A DNA stretch of 64,000 bases from Gracilaria domingensis (Eukaryota; Rhodophyta; Florideophyceae; Gracilariales; Gracilariaceae): positions 186,001 through 250,000 of the forward strand of contig VCMS01000008.1 in the NCBI GenBank assembly GCA_022539475.1, read 5' to 3'. The notes under the pieces were generated by a model, which was not told the origin of the DNA, ran no database searches, and saw nothing but the letters and a program-made list of their open reading frames with translations. Positions within the stretch are counted from its first letter, which is position 1, and every line of letters starts with the position of its first letter. Shown here in pieces: positions 54,084-64,000 of the stretch. The position numbers and the translations under genes were made by a program.

Positions 54084-54518
54084 CTAAAAGATAGTATTTT
54101 TCTTTTTTTTAAATGTCGCACGATGACCGCGGCTCCTGTAGTGAACGCGCAGATCGTAGGCTTCAGAGAACCGGATGTCGCAAGCCTTGCAGTTGACGTC
54201 CAGCTCGGTGTAGTTTGTACGACGCAAAGCTCTGCGATGGCAACGGCCGGCTGGATGGGCTTCAAGCTGACGCTGACTCTCCACCTTGATGTCACAGACA
54301 CGACAGCGTTTGAAGATTCGCTTACGCGGCGGGGGGTTACCACGGCACTTCTTCTTCTGAGTGGCTACAGAAAAGATATGACGCTCACGTGGCCCCTCAA
54401 GAGGCTGCACAGCCGACTTTTTTTGGCTGCGGAACTGGATCGGGGACTTCTTCTAGACGCTCGTCCGGGTTGACCACGGAAGAATACGGGCTGGATGAGA
54501 CGAAAGACCTTGGCACTT
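54084..54518 (-). CDS. two-finger C2H2 (U1/matrin-like) zinc-finger protein, 3' exon
   Basis: The final exon reads to a stop at 54084. It carries two fingers of equal spacing, CRVCDIKVESQRQLEAH.....H and CKACDIRFSEAYDLRVH.....H (C-x2-C-x12-H-x5-H), the long-spaced type found in U1-like and matrin-like fingers that bind RNA or double-stranded nucleic acid. A basic linker (CRGNPPPRKRIFKR) precedes them and a KKKK tail follows. Upstream is an intron of 65 bases (54583-54519) with GTAAGT, a perfect TACTAAC branch site (54544-54538 on the minus strand) and TTTCACAAG. The acceptor leads into SSVVNPDERLEEVPDPVPQP in one frame, and the fingers are in the next frame; the change falls at a run of seven A (about 54415-54421), so a homopolymer indel separates them. 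The first exon and start are unresolved. Confidence 0.6.
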
Positions 54519-54583
54519 CTTGTGAAACAAACAAGAAGTTAGTAGTCACACAAAAGCCAAAAGAGCAGCTGAGAACAACTTAC

Positions 54584-55607
54584 TTTTGAACGATTGCCTC
54601 AGGGCCGTAGGTCAAAAGGAACCTTACGCCGTATCACACAGTGTGTATAGCAAAAACAGGTGCAAAGCAACACTATGTGAGGAACGGAATCGCAACACGA
54701 AAGAACCAGTGACACCAGGGTCCAAGGCCGAGACGAGAAGCAAGGGAACAGATGCAGGCAGGGAAGCCGGCAAAACGTCGAAGGAACAGAGAGGAGCAAC
54801 AACAAAGACACCTGCGGGGGGTGGAAACTGGAAAGAACGATAACGGGAACAACAAAAACAAAAAGAACCACCACGGAGAAGACGAAGAGATGGGAAACCA
54901 AGTAGAACGGACTTCGGAGAGAGAGTCACGCCCGCACAAGGCTAATCCAGCGGTAGGGTGGTGCGGACGCTTTTCCGACTCACACAAGAAGAGCCCAGAC
55001 GAGGTGCTGTGTGAGTAGCAGGGAGCGTTGGGGGCCGGTGGGACCAGGGCGCCAAAGGGGGAAAGTGAGAGAGCTTGAGGATTGGAGGGTAGTGGGGGGC
55101 GAAGGTTGAGACGACAAAGAGAAGAAGAGATGGAGAGTGAAGGTGGGGGTAGGTCGTCGAGGGGGAAGTGGTCTGGCCGGAGTCGAGTCAGAGGCGACGG
55201 CTCGGGCCCTTTTGTGCACAACCGCACGGTCGATTCCAGGCGAGAATCGACGGAACGGTTGGCTTTGCCAATGACTGCGTCTTATCTATGGTGTTGCCCA
55301 ATGAGAGGAGTAAATGGTAGATACTTTTAGGGCTTATGCCGCCACGGGGGCGTCTACGCAACGCAGCACTCACTCTGAAATCCACGTGCACCTATGATAA
55401 GTCGTCATAATGCCATGCTGGCAAGTGACACTGCCATGATCTGCCATAATAGCAATTACATTTGCCATGACCTGCCGTCATGGCAAATTCAGGCGTATAC
55501 AAACCTATGATCTAGACTATAAGAACACGTTTAGAACGAGACTTTCGAGGTGTCGTCTGTCCTACGTTGCTATCTCTATCACTTGTCAACTATCAACTAC
55601 GTACACC
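54584..55607. other. unresolved 5' region of the zinc-finger gene and promoter of the 55.6-kb gene
   Basis: A purine-rich plus strand (AGAAG, GGGAAC words) gives long but motif-free frames on the minus strand. Near 55.43-55.49 kb, TGCCATGAYCTGCC words repeat in both orientations (about 55434, 55466), forming a short inverted repeat upstream of the next gene. Confidence 0.35.
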
Positions 55608-56000
55608 ATGAAGGACTCCGTCACGAGCCCCGTTCGAGCGCTGGCCGACGAGTCCTCGACTGGGGCCGTTCCCGTCCTGGACGTGGAGGCGGTTCCGGCG
55701 CCGGCCCCCGCCCTTACCGTGCAGGACGCAGCAAATACCCTGCCTCAGGACGTTTCGGGGTTTGGGTTCTCCGAGGCGCTCTTAAGAAAGCTGGAGCAAT
55801 TTCTACGCGAAGTTTCTACGGGAAATTTTGATGTGTATGGGCATCGACGCCGCCTTTTGGACGTAATTAGGCGGGCGCCGACGCTGTATACGCGCGGAGT
55901 TATTCGCGGTATAATATTCGTCTGTGAGGGGCGCCGCAATGATGCGTGGCACATCATTGCGCCGCTTCTTACAGTTTTACTGGAGCGCTTACATAAATAG
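55608..56000 (+). CDS. small unrecognised protein, 130 residues
   Basis: The ATG at 55608 follows a TACACC context and the frame stops at 56000. After an Ala/Pro/Val-rich N-terminus (about 45 residues) comes a segment that looks like four amphipathic helices: GFSEALLRKLEQFLREVS, GHRRRLLDVIRRAPTLYTRG, IIFVCEGRRNDAWHIIAPLL and LLERLHK. Codon use and composition fit a real gene better than the neighbouring frames do. I do not recognise the family. It has no cysteine motif and no membrane segment. Confidence 0.45.
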   Translation: MKDSVTSPVRALADESSTGAVPVLDVEAVPAPAPALTVQDAANTLPQDVSGFGFSEALLRKLEQFLREVSTGNFDVYGHRRRLLDVIRRAPTLYTRGVIRGIIFVCEGRRNDAWHIIAPLLTVLLERLHK

Positions 56001-56190
56001 TGTGCAGCGCGCGTGCCAGCGTACTTTTAAAATTAAACTTTGAGCGGCGCAGCGCATGCACCTCTCATTCTTTTCTTTGCCCCTCTTTTCTCTCTAACAG
56101 TTGTCTCGAAGTAGTGCGCGGTACAAAACGCAACATCTATGGACTACAAAAACATTGGCTGAGACCTTCCTTCGGTACAAATCACTAGCA

Positions 56191-56433
56191 CTATTGCGAA
56201 GCGGTGTACAGTTTTGAAAGAACAGCTCTAGAGTGATCTGATAAACCGTTTTTTCTAGTTGCTATCGGCATCCAAATCTTTGATCTGATCTTTCCTGCAA
56301 CCTTCCCGCATTCCTCGAGATTAAATATACGAGATTCGTCAATGTTGTTTTTGTTAATGATGTTCTGTAGTGAAGCGATGTGACTTGTTAAATTTTCTGC
56401 TTTGGTTCTCTTCCATCCATCAGCGTTTCGCAT
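56191..56433 (-). pseudogene. DDE_1 (pogo-like) transposase remnant
   Basis: An 80-residue minus frame with NIDESRIFNLEECG, matching the first catalytic-Asp block of DDE_1 transposases (usual form IFNxDETG), here with Glu in place of Asp. It is preceded by a helical stretch (LTSHIASLQNIINK). It is not close to the intact pogo-like copy at 27 kb, where the same block is MWKMDETGIDNI, so it comes from another family. Confidence 0.45.
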
Positions 56434-58161
56434 ACTCCGAGAGCCACAGTGCTGACAGTATGCAAAGCGAGATTTGAATACTCTAAGCCATGTTTTTCCT
56501 TGGTCTACTCTTTCCAGGAGGCCCTATGAACATCGCATCTGGCCCAAATATGGCCGAAACCTTACCGAAATGAAGGCGTTTAGCTCGAAAATTTGTGAAA
56601 GCGTGTAACACGTGGCGTGGATTAATTTATGTTTTCGTAGATGGAACTATTTGGGCCATATCGTGGCCATATCTTGCAAAGATGAAAATGATTTTATTGA
56701 CCATACAGGCGTTCTCAAAACTTTTCAAGCTAAACGCCATCATATCGGTCACTTTTCGGCCATATTTGGACCAGATTCGATGTCCATCCCATCGGAGCGC
56801 TGCGCGACTCCCGTCAGTTATACGACAAATAATAATTTCTACGGCATTGACGATATCTACATTGTTCAACCGTTGGCCGCGAGATGCATGCTCATTGATC
56901 AATCCACGATAAATTTCTCTTCATCAAATGTAATATTAGTCTTTTTGCTTTATTGTAGTCAAGACTGTTGAGGATAGTGTCGCGATTTCTATAGTGATAT
57001 TGAAATAGGGAAGGTGGAAATCCTGCAGTTGCGGCAGGCATACGTACAGTTTGACCGGCTGCGTACTGCTCGAACTCTAGGATGAGTCATTAGCGAGCTC
57101 TTGCTTTGATCGTGGTCAGGAGCGGCATAGTGGACTCTGTGCTGATGGATTTGGTGAAGTACCGAACCATTCTCTACTGATACGTTCACGCTTTTATACA
57201 GTTCCAAGGATTACATATTGGCCGGAGAGTTCGACGTAAAGCAAAGAGGGGAAGACGGGTGAGTGTGGGCTCTAGTTTTAAATTGTACGCGGATTTCTTT
57301 GTGATAAATATGTCAAGACGTTGTCCCCATTTGGGGTTGTTTGGGCAACACTTCGACTGAAAAATTGTATGCGTTTAGGAAAAGGGGCGAGTTTGCTTAG
57401 GTTACCAACAAAGTTCAAGCACAAGATCTCTTGTGCAGTTTACTTGTGTTCAGAGGACTAAAATTTGAAGAGGATGCGAATGAGATTGGTGTAACCGTCT
57501 TCATGGCTGCGCAGAGCTCTCGGGCGATCGTCACGTTATTGGTGGGAGCGAGAGAAAAACAGGGGAGCGAAGAAGATGTCGAATCTTTACCTCTGGTGCT
57601 TCGTTTTCTCCCCGGGCAGGCCGGTTCGTGGCCAGCTCATGTTTATTGAGTCCCTCAGGCCCACGTGCCATGAGCTCGTTTTGCGAAAGTGACGTGCGGG
57701 CGGTAGGAAATTGATAGGCATTAAGCTCACAACTTGAGGGGTACGTCGCCACGGTGCGACATTCTCCCTTTCGTGAGGATGGGGATGGCGTGAATCGCCG
57801 GCATCATCACCAATACGTAAAAAACTTGGTTCCAAGGAACCAAGCAAACAGAGTGCGCCGTGATGTGTTGATGGCTGTGACGACCTCTGCGCAGCACTTG
57901 GGACCGCCACTCTGTTGAGTCTGCTGGGCTCGAAAGAGTGCTTGCGTAGAACCGACGCGCGACGCGATAACGAAGAAGGCGGCAGACTTTGGCGAAGATT
58001 TGGGAGGAAGCCCAGAAGAGGACTGTTGATGTGAATTGAAGAGCAATCAGAACACGAAGATGATGCAAAGACAAAGCTGCAGGAGAGTTCAAAGCGGTGT
58101 CGATCGCAATTTCTCTGCTGCTTTCTTGTCAGTCTGAAGCAAAGGGCGGCAACGCACGCAG
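56434..58161. other. 1.7-kb stretch without a supported gene
   Basis: Frames on both strands are short or, as for the minus frame 58225-57587, Ser/Arg/Cys-rich without domains. A conserved-looking peptide cannot be picked out. Confidence 0.4.
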
Positions 58162-58524
58162 TTGCACGTAATGTTTTCGCTTGGAGTACAGAGCATTCCA
58201 CTGTACAAAGGAACAAAGCGCACAAATCCGGAGCGCAGGCGAGGATCTGGTAACACTGTGTCCAACTGCAGGAGGTTGAGAGGGAGACGCGACGGTGAAA
58301 GGCTGCGTCTTTTGCCTTATGAGGATCGACGGCAGAGATGCATGGATGACATTATGAATGCTCGGCGCAAGGATGTGAAAGAGCATGAGCGCTACACTGT
58401 CGTAGATGTTTTGAATAACGAACTTTCTTTCCGTGCGGCCGAGTTAATACCAATTGTGGGGAAGGCCATTGTTAACTTTCCTAGGAGAACTGGAACGCTA
58501 CGAGTGGCGTACAAAAGACCTTGA
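58162..58524 (+). CDS. unrecognised ORF ending inside an inverted-repeat element
   Basis: A 120-codon plus frame with a plausible folded core (YEDRRQRCMDDIMNARRKDV, RYTVVDVLNNELSFRAAELI). Its last about 15 codons lie in the left arm of the inverted repeat that starts at 58481, so the natural C-terminus has probably been replaced by the insertion. Family unknown; a partial gene or a relic. Confidence 0.25.
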   Translation: MHVMFSLGVQSIPLYKGTKRTNPERRRGSGNTVSNCRRLRGRRDGERLRLLPYEDRRQRCMDDIMNARRKDVKEHERYTVVDVLNNELSFRAAELIPIVGKAIVNFPRRTGTLRVAYKRP

Positions 58525-58823
58525 AATCTGGCTCATTGGCGTTCTATAGGAGTACGTTAGGTCGAGAGATTGTCGTACAATTTTGGCCTTCTACGCCATC
58601 TGTGCGCCCCGGGTCTTATAGGTCACGAATGGCATACGTACGGTAAACATGCGTTGTACGCCGGTAGGGTAATTATTGTACTTAACTCTATTATTGGCAT
58701 GCAAGTGGCGTAGAAGCCCAAAATTGTATGCCAATCGCTCGACCTAATGTACGCCTATAGAACGCCATTGAGCCAGATTTCAAGGTTTTTTGTACGCCAC
58801 TCGTAGCGTTCCAGTTCTTCTAG
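58481..58823. mobile_element. inverted-repeat element, 118-bp arms
   Basis: The left arm 58481-58598 and the right arm 58706-58823 pair with a constant coordinate sum (117304), so without net indels, at about 90 percent identity. The spacer is 107 bases. Outer ends read CTAGRAGAACTGGAACGC. Each arm also contains further GTACG/CGTAC words. No coding content of its own; a foldback or MITE-type element. Confidence 0.75.
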
Positions 58824-59690
58824 GGCTTGTGTGGAGAGCAGGCCTGCCGCCGCCTCGACCATGCTGTGGCGAGTGGGTATTGGCTCTATCAGGACGAGAC
58901 CAACACGGAGGAATGAGGTGTCGATGCCGTCATGTATATCGCCCGGGACACTGTAATGGGAGGGCAACGAGGTGTTCGAAGGTACAGGGGCCCCCAATAA
59001 TATGGCCGTAATCACGAAGAACTGCATTATACTTGGTGGCCCAAACAATTCTCCACGGTAGGGAGCCGGATCTGAAGAATGCGTTGTCAATGCAAGTTGT
59101 GCGGCATGGTCACATGAGCTACAGGGTAGAATTTGAGGCGCTCACGGACTCACTTCGAATAGAGCATATAGATGATTCTCGCGTCATAGATGCGTTTGAC
59201 TCATACTGTACAAAACATCCTGGTGTGCCAGTTCCTGCGTAGTCTCCAGATGAGTGCTACAGAACCTCGCATGCCACACAGTACGAACTCAGAGAAGATC
59301 GCATGCTTGTCTGTCTAACGGACAGTATTTGCATTCAGACATCCGTTGCAATTGCTATAGAGCGCGTTGCCTTACCGTAGCCTGCGAGATACACTGTTCT
59401 AAGGCATTCTCTTCCGTCAATGTTGTCGTTTGCGGATGCCGCTCGATGGATGAACGACCATGCAAAGCGTGTCAGCTTGGATCGTGCGTAATGAAATCGA
59501 GCGATAAGTGGTTGCTTTGAAGAGTGGATCTTTGCCCCGAAACACAGATTACATTTGATGCGTCTCCGAGCACGTAACGTGGACCATGTTGTAGTGATTG
59601 AAAAGGATTGGTTCGAGATACTGCACTGGTTTCGCAATATCCGTTAAGAGGCTGCCTCGGAGCATTGAAATGTTGCGTTGGAGATCCAGC
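58824..59690. other. spacer before the second copia element
   Basis: The minus frame 59090-58755 runs into the right arm of the inverted repeat and has no motif. No LTR could be matched here for the copia element that follows. Confidence 0.35.
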
Positions 59691-62600
59691 TCATTTTGAG
59701 AGAGTACTTGAAGTTCCGATGGTAGTGGTTAGGGAAGAAGAAAAGCGTGGTGGTGAAAACCTGAGTGGGGCTGCCAAGATGAGACGTCGAAGGATGAACG
59801 GAGGACTAACATCATAAAGATGCATGTACATGAGGGAAACAAGATCTAGAACCTCTCTTAGTATGACTTCTTCGTTCATAAAGTTGTTTAGTTTCTTGAA
59901 AGCTTGAGGGTTCATCTTCGTGAGCACATCCGCCGGGTTCTTCTGAGCAGGTATCCAGTTCCAGCGAGTTGATCTCTTTGGATTCGAATGAATCACGGAG
60001 ATGAGCAACTGCTGGGCCGAGAAGGAAGTCCCGCTGTTCGTTCAAGGTGGAAATGGTTCTGTAGAGCCCGAAAGAGCCGACTAGCATTTGTGGGACTGGT
60101 CGAGTTGCCCGTCCTTGGCGATTTAGCACAAACGGAAGGACTTCAGCCAGGTCGACGGATCTATTGGCTGTCCGTGCTGCAGCAAGAATCTCGGCTGCGG
60201 CGGAAGAGAATGAAACACGGTTCTGCTTGAAACTCTGCCAGTCGAGAAAGTGACAAACTGTGTCATACTCACTGAGGTAAGCGAGTCCACACAAAAATAT
60301 CGTCTGACCGTACGAAGAGGTTCCTGATGCGGCATCACTAAACTTCAGCACATGCGCAGGGAGGTGCGAGGTAGACATCGGCGTGCGCGGTGACTGGTAG
60401 AGGATGCACGCGTCGAGTGACTTGATGTGCGCGAGAGCTTTGTTAAGCTGGCGGATGTGGGGGAGTTTCACCCTTTATACGTTCTCCTGCATCTTACTTG
60501 CTACGAGAGATGCCTGCGGGAGAGTCCCGTGTCCTAGGAAATTGAGCTTTTCTGTAAGGCTTTGGAATCGACCGAGTTTTTCTGCGGTGGAATGCTGATC
60601 GTCCTGGTTCTTTCGCGCAGGGTGTATAGAAGAGATGATTGAGAGAATTTCGCCCATTTCTAACGCGATGGTGAAGTCCGAAAGCTGTTTCAGGAACAGG
60701 CAATTGAAAACGATTTCGCATCTGAAAGCCTGTCAACATCGAATTTTGCTACGAGCTTCTTATAAAAGTTCTCAGTGAAGGGAGGCTTTCCTGTAAAGAT
60801 CATGTCGTTGAAAACTTTAGCGAGGATAAGCTTCAATTGGTCGTACTCCCAAGAGAGAAAGAGCTGAAGTACTCCCCGTACGTTCACGAAGTCTTCGTCC
60901 AACAACCACTCTTCAAAGCATAGTTGGCAAAGTCTTCTATAGTCGACGAGATCGTAGGCGGGGGCCAGGAGTTTCCATACTTCGTCGACGTATTCCAGCC
61001 ACGTGGTGGCAGCATGTAAATGTCCTCCTCTAGCTCACCAGCCTGCAAATGGGCAGACCTTACGTCTAGTACTGATATAGACACGTGAAAAAGAGAGGAT
61101 AGAGATAGCAGCAACCGGATAGTCGCAAATTGTGTAGTGGAGCAATCCGAGCGAAGTTAGTCTTTGTCCTTATCCTTGTTACCATGGAGCACCAGCCGAC
61201 ACTTGAGTTTCATCGTGTTGCTCTCACTGTTGTGTTTGATTACGAAGAAGTGGTTGAACGAGATGAGGTTAGAATTCCTTGGAACGTGCCGCATCGAGAT
61301 CGGTTCATATGAATTACGTTCTTCGTAACACTGCTTCTTCTTCGCCATAGTCTCGTCAATAAACGATCTGAGCGCGCATTTTAGTTTGCGTTCAGAAAGG
61401 GTTTCGTTTCCGAAGCGTTCATAGAGGTCCTTTAGAACCAATTTTCTAGAGGATTGCCAGGAAACGTTGGGAGGTGGAGGTTGTACTGATCAGTATTCTC
61501 CGATTTCGTTGGACGGAGATATGAAGGAACGAGTAGGAAATTGTTTGGAAAGGTAAGCAGAGCTAAAGGGGTGATCTTCCCAGTCCGTAAAGTGAGAGGC
61601 TAGGGCGTTCTTCTCTCCATCAAGGACGGCATCTTCGGCTAGCGATACCAAAGAATTCAGCTCTTCATATTCATCACCGAGTGGGTCTTCGTCTGGTTTC
61701 GGAAGCGGATCAGGAAGCTTCGTCTATCCAAGCTCGAGCTGCTCCACTTCCATAGGCAGATATGAACGTGGGTGGAGCGTAAGGTTTTCGTAGGCAACGG
61801 TATAAGTGTATCCACGAAGATCTTCAGTGGTCCAGGCGATGACAAAGTGCTGATAGACTTCCTTGACGAACCCTGGATACCATTTCCATCTCTTGACATC
61901 CTTGCGGAAGAAGTATACTGTGGTCTTTGGTGTCAAAAGAGTCTTATCCAGATGCTTAACGTCTTTGGTTCAGAGGAATAAGTAAAGGGCGCCCCTGGCA
62001 AACTGTTCGTGGTAGGCTGCAAGCAGTTCTTGAGTGATTCCCGCTTTTGCTAAGTCACAGAGAGAAGGCCTGAATCCACGCGCTCTTTCGAAACTTGAAA
62101 GGAACCTCGAGCCGAGAAGTATAATCTTGAGGAACAGAGCCTTAGCTACTACTTCCTGATCCGATAGAGAATCTTACCACCTAAAGGCAGTGAAGTTTCT
62201 ATTCTTTATCAGCCTCTGGATAAGGTATCTCATCGCTTCGTTCGACCACTCGACGATTCCGAGCTTGTTATGCCGTCTGGCCGGTCGGAGTGTGAAGGTT
62301 ATTTAATATCTGGCACAAACGGCGGTCAATTCTTGGCAGTCGAACTCGGGGTCTGCTGAGATCTCATCCGGTGAGCCGTGGATCAATATCCAGTGTGTGG
62401 TGATGTTGCAGGCAGCCTCTTTTATACCTCTAGAGTAAGGTAGCCATGCGGCTGTGAAACCAGTGCCAGCATCTTTCATGTGAAGGATGGGGAGATTGTC
62501 TAGCTCGGCGAAGAACATGAAATCGATTTGTACATGTTCGTTGAATTTTTTAAGAAGCCCGTCGACGGAGACTTTACGGGAAGCGAGGGGTCACCCCGTT

Positions 62601-64000
62601 CTACCGCAAGTAGTGCACGATTCAATGGCTGCTTGAAGGAATACATCTAGGGTTCTTGTGACAACTTCGGCTCTCTCGCATATTCTCCTCATGTCTCTAG
62701 GACGAAGGTGTGTCTAGGAAAGAAAGCGTTTCGCAAAGTTTTCCTTATTTCGAATGATAGGAACTTTATTTGAAGACTTCTCGGGCTTGAGAGTAGAGAC
62801 TTACAGAGCAATTCGTGGAGAGTATCAGGAGAAGAGGTGTACGCATCTCCAAGTCTTCTTCAATATGGCACGTTCTGAGGAGGACGGAGTCATGCTCGCT
62901 AGTCACGACGACAGGGAGAATCCTAATTTCAATCGCCTCCCCGAGGATATTGGAACGAGAAATCACGTCGTTTCCGAGCAAGATTGGGCCGGAACCCTAA
63001 ACGACATAGAACGGGACTCGGAATTTGATACCATTCTCATCTTCATTGGAAAAGTTCTAGATCGCAAAGAAGGGCTTCGCGCCTGTACACTCTTCTCCAA
63101 GGCTGTGGCAAAAGGGTTCATAATCGAGCTCTCCGAGGAAAAGGTCGATTCCAAGCGAGATGCAAAGATGGGAGATGGGGTATAGGGCTCCCACACTCTT
63201 TGGACAACCAGGATTCACGATTGAATTGGGGTCCAAAAGAGATGGGAAAACGTCCGAATAGGCTCCTTTTTCATCAGCTAGAGATGACTGCGTTGGGATG
63301 GGTTGGAGCGTTTGTGAAAAATCTTTTCATCCTTGTTGTTCGCCCGGTCTTTGTTGGAAATTTCGTTATCTTTCCGGGGACGTTTTGTTCCATGCGAAGG
63401 TCTCTGACAGTCGGGGCTACCACGCGTGTGCGTTTTGGACCCGCAATCGTAGCAGTAACCGTGGTTCCGATCTGTTCGACGTTTGTTGGCCCTGCGTCTT
63501 TGAGAGAGATTATTGTTTTGGGAATTGCGAATGGATCCAGTGCTTGTAGAAGAAGAGGTTTGCAGCGGTTCGTTGCGCTTCTGGAAAGCGGCCATAGCCT
63601 GTTGCACTCTTTGGTTGACCATGTCGTCAATGTCAGCTTCCGAGTAGGCTTTTTCGGTTTTTTTTGGCCTGAAGGTTAGTTTGCCAACAACCTTGACGGC
63701 GTCGTCTAGTTTGAGCTTGCAGCGCGGTCCGGTGGAGAACATGTCGCAGCTTTGTTCTTCTTCGGTGGTTCTTTTGCTAAAGTAGGTGATGACATCGGTG
63801 TACTGCTAGAGTATGCTTTGAGCTCCATCGACCAACTGTGTAGACCTGCGACGAACGATGGTAGCGTTGTCGGAGATGTGTAGCAGAGCGTCTTCAGCAT
63901 TAAAGAGCTCCGTAAACTTGTCTAAGAACTCAAGTGTGGAGGCATGAGCACTCTCGTATATCGATATCTTAGGGTCCAGTTGTTCTTTTTGCCGGGCTTT
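59691..64000 (-). pseudogene. second copia element: gag, protease, integrase, reverse transcriptase, RNase H (broken, runs off the window)
   Basis: Minus-strand order matches copia. Gag lies at 63.9-63.28 kb, with a zinc-knuckle variant CYDCGSKTHTRGSPDC. A protease-like tail (PILLGNDVI) is near 62.97 kb. Integrase at 62.5-62.2 kb has MKDAGTGFTAAW for the first Asp, HGSPDEISADPEF for the second and GIVEWSNEA for the Glu. Reverse transcriptase at 61.44-60.7 kb has KLKCRLVLHGNK, VLDVRSAHLQAGELEEDIYM and, at the catalytic site, KVFNDMIFTG where YVDD is expected. RNase H at 60.4-59.9 kb ends in WIPAQKNPADVLTKMNP. The frame changes several times (for example near 59.99, 61.5 and 62.3 kb), and the polymerase site is damaged, so this copy cannot be autonomous. 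It differs in sequence from the copia family at 10.6 and 22-24 kb. Confidence 0.8.

Noticed and set aside
62754-63185. 143-codon plus-strand frame
   Set aside because: It is antisense to the protease region of the minus-strand copia element and has no motif of its own.

Overview
This window looks like nuclear DNA of a photosynthetic eukaryote, most likely a red alga. The reasons are intron-poor genes (a Ku80 reading frame of about 800 codons with no visible intron), a thioredoxin-like protein with a plastid-type leader and membrane anchor, a few very short introns (60-101 bp) with GT..AG ends, and a heavy load of decayed mobile elements. The red-algal assignment is an inference from family content; no species can be named. 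There are no bacterial operons, rRNA, tRNA or CRISPR arrays that I could recognise.

Layout. 1-9.1 kb is a gene block: the N-terminal part of a trypsin-fold protease with a cysteine nucleophile (two exons, minus), Ku80 (minus), a short zinc-motif protein (plus, divergent from Ku80 across an extremely GC-rich spacer), a secreted metallo-beta-lactamase-fold protein (minus) and a plastid thioredoxin-like protein (minus). 9.4-13.2 kb is a repeat zone: a TAACGT-rich element, a palindrome-bearing MITE, an LTR with the end of a copia polyprotein, and a row of hairpins. 13.5-16.9 kb is a Plavaka/CACTA-like transposase interrupted at its 3' end by a 440-bp foldback element holding three perfect-arm palindromes. 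17.3-20.1 kb has a gene of unknown function, a convergent NAD(P)-binding dehydrogenase-like gene and a broken fragment of ribulose-phosphate 3-epimerase.

20.1-31 kb is mostly mobile: a hairpin tandem array, a degraded coiled-coil ORF, a copia element with LTR, leader and integrase, a broken hAT-like transposase, and a full-length pogo/DDE_1-type element followed by a nearly identical inverted copy of its 5' half. 31-35 kb is noncoding with palindromes and a degenerate GGATATC satellite. 35.4-39 kb is a second, Tnp2-like CACTA transposase on the minus strand with a 60-bp intron and several breaks. 42-46 kb is a GC-rich island with only decayed or unrecognised ORFs.

47.5-54 kb holds a 38-bp minisatellite, a Crypton-type tyrosine recombinase relic, a 145-bp tandem repeat and a TTAA-ended hairpin MITE. 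54-58.5 kb has a C2H2 zinc-finger gene with a TACTAAC-branched intron, a small unknown gene and a DDE_1 remnant. 58.5 kb to the end is an inverted-repeat element and a second, fairly complete but broken copia element running off the window. Host genes are thus a minority; the interest lies in the density and variety of element families and their palindromic structures.
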